Source of the DNA: a virus | Length of the DNA stretch: 25,247 nt | Virus record (IMG/VR): IMGVR_UViG_3300032738_000257 | Coordinates: 1-25,247 of that record | Strand: one strand, 5' to 3' | Shown: positions 21,769 through 25,247 of the stretch, one piece after another | Numbering within the stretch: position 1 is the stretch's first letter | Layout: each line of letters opens with the position of its first letter | Notes under the pieces: model-generated | Told to the model about the DNA's origin: nothing | Databases searched by the model: none | What the model saw: the letters and a program-made list of their open reading frames with translations, nothing else | Program-made: the position numbers and the translations under genes

Positions 21769-22382
21769 GGTAAATCTGGTAGATTTATCTCTACATCATC
21801 CAAACTACAATCGTTTTCATACTCTCCAACTAATTCGAGAGTCTCATTTTCAACAGTAATTTGTCCAAAGTCATCATCAGTTTCCCAGTCTATTATAACT
21901 GGTACTTCCATATCAATGTTATCGCGTGAGTCCCACTCAAAGTCAGCATACTTTTCAGATTTAGCACGAATTTCAAAATCGTAATCATCTAAATCATCAT
22001 CATCTTCTAACTCAAAGTATTCAACTAACCAGTCTTCATTGTCATCTACGAAATCTGCAATAAATCCATTAGTAGCTACGTGTTCAGTAATTGCTGTATA
22101 CGCATCTCGTTCAGATTTTTCATCTTCAGTTAAGGCGTATGCTTCAGGAACATATCCGTCTACTTTTCCCGCGTCACTAATTGCAATGTATCCTGGTAAA
22201 TTACCATCCTCATCGAATTGAACTGCGGCACTTAATGTCTCTTGTAATTTCTCGTAGTCGCCATCACTATATTTACCAATGTCTACTTCATCTGGGAACC
22301 AATTTGCACCTGCAAAACCTGCCACTAAAACTAGTGCAACCGCTATTGCTGCGAAAATCCCCCATGTTTTTTTGTCTGCCAT
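21759..22382 (-). CDS. Membrane-anchored or secreted acidic protein
   Basis: 207 aa. N-terminal MADKKTWG, then a hydrophobic stretch of about 18 residues (IFAAIAVALVLVAGFAGA) makes a signal-anchor, leaving the rest outside. The rest is very acidic (DDDDLDDYDFE, ETDDDFGQ), with no Cys pairs and no enzyme motif seen. Last gene before the terminator of the early-type operon. It could act at the host surface, for example in superinfection exclusion or release; this is a guess. No clear TATA or SD precedes ATG 22382. Confidence 0.7.
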   Translation of the reverse strand: MADKKTWGIFAAIAVALVLVAGFAGANWFPDEVDIGKYSDGDYEKLQETLSAAVQFDEDGNLPGYIAISDAGKVDGYVPEAYALTEDEKSERDAYTAITEHVATNGFIADFVDDNEDWLVEYFELEDDDDLDDYDFEIRAKSEKYADFEWDSRDNIDMEVPVIIDWETDDDFGQITVENETLELVGEYENDCSLDDVEINLPDLPEA

Positions 22383-22431
22383 TTTCTAAATTTTGTCTTT
22401 AAGACTGTGATATTACACAATTCTAGCGTTA

Positions 22432-22722
22432 TTAAGTTTTGTGGTCATGGATAATAGTGTCACTATTGTTCGGTAGTTTATATTCCTTACAAATATAGTC
22501 CATATCCTTGCCTGCTGCTAAGTCTAAAATCGCTTGCACTAGCATCCATCTACCTTTGAACCCCCGTTTCTGTGGATAAATCCTATCTTCATTCTCAAAT
22601 AAATACTTAAGAATTTCCAGCATGTTAAGAAAAGAAAAATTTTCCCCATCTATACCATCAACGATTACTTTGTAATCTTGACCCCATTTATTTTTGAATC
22701 CTCTTTTTAATGTAATTTCTAT
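22432..22722 (-). CDS. Small unknown protein, probable AUA start
   Basis: The frame gives 96 aa if read from ATA at 22722: (M)EITLKRGFKNKWGQDYKVIV, then DGIDGENFSFLNMLEILKYL and FKGRWMLVQAILDLAAG. The first ATG is only at 22623 (63 aa), but the 33 codons before it look coding (charged strand, then 'VIVDGIDG'). No ATG, GTG or TTG lies between the previous gene's stop and that ATG in this frame. GGAG lies 8 nt before the ATA, at the end of the previous gene. No family recognised; helical C-terminus (MDYICKEYKLPNNS). Confidence 0.55.
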   Translation of the reverse strand: MEITLKRGFKNKWGQDYKVIVDGIDGENFSFLNMLEILKYLFENEDRIYPQKRGFKGRWMLVQAILDLAAGKDMDYICKEYKLPNNSDTIIHDHKT

Positions 22723-22733
22723 TTTAACAACTC

Positions 22734-23036
22734 CTAGCCTATATAACTCGGAACTGTTGTCATAGGAATCATTTCCGGACTTAAACTAAATATTTGCAGC
22801 AAGTGCTGCTTATGCATATGTGCTGTAGCAAGTGGATTTACACCAAGCTTACATTTTTCCGCGGTGGCGGAGTTATATAGACTTTCTATCAAACCATATA
22901 ACGCAAATATAGCTTCTGCATAAGTTAACTTATTCTTACGCAATACCTTGCCCATTCCATCTATGGCTTTTGCAGCTTTCTTTTGCTGCGCCATAAATTT
23001 CTTCTGGTCCTTAACTACTTTCTTTAAATTACTCAT
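22734..23036 (-). CDS. Small helical basic protein of unknown function
   Basis: 100 aa, Lys/Ala/Gln-rich N-terminal helix (LKKVVKDQKKFMAQQKKAAK), then LTYAEAIFALYGLIESLYNS and a less charged end (SLSPEMIPMTTVPSYIG). No family recognised. It is coupled to the previous gene by an ATGA overlap at 23033-23036 and carries the ribosome site of the next gene in its last codons. Confidence 0.65.
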   Translation of the reverse strand: MSNLKKVVKDQKKFMAQQKKAAKAIDGMGKVLRKNKLTYAEAIFALYGLIESLYNSATAEKCKLGVNPLATAHMHKQHLLQIFSLSPEMIPMTTVPSYIG

Positions 23037-23410
23037 TTTAAATCTTCCTCTGTTATTCCGAGAAACTTAAGCCAATCTATTCTATGTCCATTATACTGAA
23101 AATATTCTCCATTCCATTTAACGTTACTTCTGGCCAATTTTATTGCTTCAGTCATTAACTCTTCAACTTCAACAATAGTCATAAACCTCAAATCAGTTTC
23201 TTCTTTATCATCCCTATTATCACAAACCATAGTTTCGAATTCTAAATCCTTTACTGTTTTTAATTCGCTAGAACCTACATCACAAGCCACGCATTCAATC
23301 TCGTCATCTGTGTAAACTTTTCCGTTTTTATCTTTTGGAACTGGGTGCTCTTTGTTACTGTGCTTACTACACGCACCAACTATTTTTACATCTGTAATTT
23401 CTACCACCAT
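23033..23410 (-). CDS. Small unknown protein with scattered Cys/His
   Basis: 125 aa, acidic. Cys and His occur as GACSKHSNKEH and ECVACD in the first 45 residues, possibly a zinc site, then a Cys in MVCDNRDD. The C-terminus WNGEYFQYNGHRIDWLKFLG looks ordered. No family recognised. It joins the previous gene by TAATG and the next by ATGA, so the four small genes are translated as a unit. Confidence 0.65.
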   Translation of the reverse strand: MVVEITDVKIVGACSKHSNKEHPVPKDKNGKVYTDDEIECVACDVGSSELKTVKDLEFETMVCDNRDDKEETDLRFMTIVEVEELMTEAIKLARSNVKWNGEYFQYNGHRIDWLKFLGITEEDLK

Positions 23411-23652
23411 TATTTTTGAATATCCGTAACTGCGCGGATAGCTTTACGGTAGCTTTCTACCTTATTATTTATAAGGCGGAGTTTGGTGACAATATCTTTT
23501 TTATACATAGAGTATTCTTCTTTAGATTTATCCAACTCCGCCTCTCTTTCTCGCAGGTCATTTTTCATTACTTCTGCATCCTTCTCCAGCTCTGTAAGTT
23601 CTTTATCCAAATCACTCAGAACTGTTGAACTTGATTCACTTTTCTTTGACAT
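23410..23652 (-). CDS. Small coiled-coil protein
   Basis: 80 aa. Residues 10-60 are a charged coiled coil (LDKELTELEKDAEVMKNDLR, EREAELDKSKEEYSMYKK), then a basic end (KLRLINNKVESYRKAIRAV). No family recognised. GGAGGAT lies 8 nt before ATG 23652, inside the end of the previous gene (17-nt overlap). Many phages have such small coiled-coil proteins near replication genes; the role is unknown. Confidence 0.7.
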   Translation of the reverse strand: MSKKSESSSTVLSDLDKELTELEKDAEVMKNDLREREAELDKSKEEYSMYKKDIVTKLRLINNKVESYRKAIRAVTDIQK

Positions 23653-23935
23653 TTTTATCCTCCACTACATCTATCATGCCCGCCCACATTAGAGCAGCAA
23701 GACCTCTAAATAAGTTTTTCTCTTGTGCAAGCAACAAACCTTTTTTATCTCCATCTTTCCCCATACCATAACCAATAGCCCATGTTTCTTTTGCTATATT
23801 AGCGCAAATATCAGTTAACTTATCAATTTTATTGTGAAATTTCATACCAGCACCTAGTTCTGCTGCCATTATTCCTTTTAGCGTCAACACAAAATTATCT
23901 TCGCCTTCGAATTTTATTTTCTTCTTTTTCTCCAT
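23636..23935 (-). CDS. Small unknown protein, first gene of the operon
   Basis: 99 aa from ATG 23935 (MEKKKKIKFEGEDNFVLTLK). The frame is open to a TTG at 23947, but ATG 23935 lies 28 nt from the TATA box and fits the leaderless rule seen at five other starts. Middle part MAAELGAGMKFHNKIDKLTD and WAIGYGMGKDGDKKGLLLAQ, then GLAALMWAGMIDVVEDK. No family recognised. First of six or seven genes in one transcript ending at the terminator at 21732-21768. Confidence 0.7.
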   Translation of the reverse strand: MEKKKKIKFEGEDNFVLTLKGIMAAELGAGMKFHNKIDKLTDICANIAKETWAIGYGMGKDGDKKGLLLAQEKNLFRGLAALMWAGMIDVVEDKNVKEK

Positions 23936-23955
23936 ATCTATATACAAACACTCTC

Positions 23956-23963
23956 ATATATAA
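23956..23963 (-). promoter_or_regulatory. TATA box of the small-gene operon
   Basis: TTATATAT (minus strand) in AAGCTTATATATGAG, with C in place of the first T of the consensus. Its spacing places transcription start at about 23935, exactly on the ATG. It lies in the 34-nt gap after the nuclease gene. Confidence 0.65.
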
Positions 23964-23969
23964 GCTTTT

Positions 23970-24689
23970 CTATCCATTAATCTCTAATTTAAGTGTATTT
24001 GGCAGTTCTGGCTTAATAACTGGCGTCTTTGGGTTCTTAAATTTCCACACAGCAAACGTATGCATAAATACATCGAATAATTGCCCTGGATTATCTATCT
24101 CAGACAAGTACCACCCCTTCTTTGTGCGGGCACCCAGTATTAAGTCTCCACACCGTTGTATCTTTGGACAATCCAAAATACCTAAGTCCACTAGCATATT
24201 TATGGCCTTCATATAAGCCGCTAGCTGTAAATTATGCGTATCTCGCACTGCTTTTGATGTTTTGAAATCTATTAACCATATATCATCACCTATTTGACAA
24301 ATTAAGTCCGTAGTACCACCATATCCCTTGCCAGGATGATAAATAGTCTGTTCTGCCAATATTGGCTTAAAACTAGGTAATGTACTAACCCAATCTACAA
24401 ATCTATTTATAAACTTCCATTCGTTTTCGTTATATTGATTAACATAAAGTGTTTCTCCGAGTATTAATTTATGTATGGCATTGTGGGCGTTGGTTCCTTC
24501 CCTAGCAGCTTTATCTCTTATTCTATCTGCAGCCATTCCATTTTGCTTTAGCCATTTATTGAATGGCTCGCCCTTTGGAAACGCGTTTAATATTGTAGTG
24601 ACTGAAGGATAAAGAAAACCTTCTACACCATAATAATGCGAACCATTTATTGGCTTCATTTCACATCTGACATCTTGATAGTATTTCAT
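23970..24689 (-). CDS. RecB/Cas4-like PD-(D/E)XK nuclease
   Basis: 239 aa from ATG 24689. LYPSVTTILNAFPKGEPFNK (27-46) is the standard opening of phage RecB-like nucleases; then GTNAHNAIHKLI with H69/H73, AEQTIYHPGKGYGGTTDLIC (E113, D128), WLIDFKTSK (D141, K143) and HNLQLAAYMKAI (Q155). These make the complete catalytic set of the PD-(D/E)XK fold. There is no Cys cluster as in Cas4, so it lacks an iron-sulfur site. It likely processes DNA ends in replication or recombination. The start is placed at 24689 where ATGA overlaps the upstream stop; the frame is open to 24758, including an ATG at 24719. Confidence 0.85.
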   Translation of the reverse strand: MKYYQDVRCEMKPINGSHYYGVEGFLYPSVTTILNAFPKGEPFNKWLKQNGMAADRIRDKAAREGTNAHNAIHKLILGETLYVNQYNENEWKFINRFVDWVSTLPSFKPILAEQTIYHPGKGYGGTTDLICQIGDDIWLIDFKTSKAVRDTHNLQLAAYMKAINMLVDLGILDCPKIQRCGDLILGARTKKGWYLSEIDNPGQLFDVFMHTFAVWKFKNPKTPVIKPELPNTLKLEING

Positions 24690-24892
24690 TTTAATTTGTG
24701 GAAACTGTGGATTGGACATCCTGCCGGAACTCCTTTTATTTCCGGAGTGCAAGTACACACTACAAGCTTTCTAGAAAGACATTCTGTAGTTAACTTAAGA
24801 ATTTCCCATGCTTCTTCATCGTTACAACCACAAGTATGGAATAAAAAGTTTATTAGTCTCTCACAATTATTTTTTATTGTTTCTGTATTCAT
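24686..24892 (-). CDS. Small Cys-rich protein
   Basis: 68 aa. Cys pairs HTCGCND (C20, C22) and VCTCTPEIKGVPAGCPIHSF (C45, C47, C59) suggest a zinc site. It is joined to its neighbours by ATGA overlaps at both ends, which supports coding. No family recognised. Confidence 0.6.
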   Translation of the reverse strand: MNTETIKNNCERLINFLFHTCGCNDEEAWEILKLTTECLSRKLVVCTCTPEIKGVPAGCPIHSFHKLK

Positions 24893-25077
24893 TCTGGTTT
24901 ATTACACTCCTTCTTATCTTTGCAACATCCATCACATCCGTGAATCAGCCAATATTTTACGTCATGCCCCAATTCTGTTGCAATCTTTTTGGCACTTTCA
25001 TAATCAGGATGACCTACTCCATGCGGACATAGATGTTCTAACAACCCGCTCGCTCTTCTTAATCTTCTCCAAACCAT
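24889..25077 (-). CDS. Small Cys/His-rich protein
   Basis: 62 aa, basic N-terminus (MVWRRLRRASG), then HLCPHGVGHPDY and WLIHGCDGCCKDKKECNK. The order CPHGVGHPD ... HGCDGCC looks like a zinc-binding fold with Cys and His ligands. The ATG is 2 nt after the previous stop. Its stop overlaps the next start (ATGA). No family recognised. Confidence 0.65.
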   Translation of the reverse strand: MVWRRLRRASGLLEHLCPHGVGHPDYESAKKIATELGHDVKYWLIHGCDGCCKDKKECNKPE

Positions 25078-25079
25078 TC

Positions 25080-25232
25080 TTAATATGCTCCGTCAGTGTC
25101 AGGGAAAAAATCAATCATTGCTTTAGCAATTAATGATGCTATTTCTCCCTTAGTCCACTTTATATCATCTATATCATTATATTTTTCTAACCAATATATG
25201 AACTCGCTTATTGAATATTTTTTATCTTCCAT
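25080..25232 (-). CDS. 50-aa acidic protein
   Basis: MEDKKYSISEFIYWLEKYND, then IDDIKWTKGEIASLIAKAMI and DFFPDTDGAY, ending in TAA at 25082. One amphipathic helix pair. The ATG at 25232 lies 15 nt from the right edge, so its promoter is outside the window. Coding is supported by a 2-nt gap to the next gene and a good AT-ending codon pattern. No family recognised. Confidence 0.6.
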   Translation of the reverse strand: MEDKKYSISEFIYWLEKYNDIDDIKWTKGEIASLIAKAMIDFFPDTDGAY

Positions 25233-25247
25233 TATTTATTCAAACAC

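Noticed and set aside
18189-23132. Other AACGTT occurrences as extra operators
   Set aside because: Several AACGTT hexamers lie inside genes (for example near 18899, 20291 and 23127) but lack the inverted partner at 16-bp centre spacing and a TATA box.
23936-23947. TTG start at 23947 for the first small gene
   Set aside because: The predicted leaderless transcript begins at about 23935, after the TTG, so ATG 23935 is favoured.
24690-24758. Longer N-terminus of the PD-(D/E)XK nuclease
   Set aside because: It would overlap the upstream coding gene by up to 73 nt; ATG 24689 gives the ATGA junction seen at neighbouring genes.
1-25247. Integrase, attachment site or tRNA marking a provirus edge
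   Set aside because: No recombinase motif and no tRNA were found, and no long direct repeat was noticed by eye; the virus may be integrated, but this window does not show it.

Overview
The window is a densely packed stretch of an AT-rich tailed-virus genome (Caudoviricetes; free virus or provirus) that almost certainly replicates in an archaeon. Promoter-proximal genes have an archaeal TTTATATA box whose first base lies 27-31 nt upstream of the start codon, which predicts leaderless mRNAs. Genes inside operons often carry bacterial-style Shine-Dalgarno (SD) sites (AGGAGG, GGAGGTGA), and many neighbours overlap by ATGA or TAATG. The host lineage cannot be fixed from this sequence; an archaeon using both leaderless and SD initiation fits.

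Layout, all on the minus strand except one small gene and one predicted RNA near 21.2-21.4 kb. (1) 25232-23970: small Cys-rich and acidic proteins and a RecB/Cas4-like PD-(D/E)XK nuclease. (2) 23935-21444: an operon of small unknown proteins starting at a TATA box at 23956, one of them apparently using an AUA start, then a membrane-anchored acidic protein, a terminator and an HNH nuclease. (3) 21095-21443: a control hub with a divergent pair of TATA boxes, a predicted structured RNA, twin 12-bp palindromes around a third TATA box, and a 49-aa plus-strand gene. (4) 21094-18212: a glycan cassette of GT-B glycosyltransferase, sulfatase-superfamily enzyme, zinc-ribbon protein and non-hydrolysing UDP-GlcNAc 2-epimerase. 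(5) 18177-15683: winged-helix regulator, C2H2 zinc-finger protein, probable small terminase and large terminase. (6) 15646 to the left edge: the virion operon from its own TATA box: portal, zinc ribbon, protease, scaffold-like protein, decoration protein, HK97-fold capsid, repeat-rich probable head fibre, connector, head closure, tail terminator, HK97 gp10-like protein, tail tube, an inserted glycosyltransferase, tail assembly chaperone with a -1 frameshift signal, tape measure, hub-like protein, LamG adhesin, and a cut-off tail gene.

Together these give complete packaging, head and siphovirus-type tail modules plus a surface-glycan toolkit. The most distinctive material is regulatory. The promoter of the winged-helix/terminase operon and the promoter of the plus-strand RNA carry the same inverted repeat (11-bp arms, 10-bp spacer, half-site AACGTTTCTAT), suggesting that one virus-encoded regulator controls both. 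A second, unrelated operator (TTACATATGTAA twice, 33 bp apart) brackets the next promoter. The tail chaperone carries an A AAA AAG slip site leading into an open -1 frame that ends just before the tape measure gene. No integrase, DNA polymerase, lysis gene, tRNA or CRISPR array was recognised.
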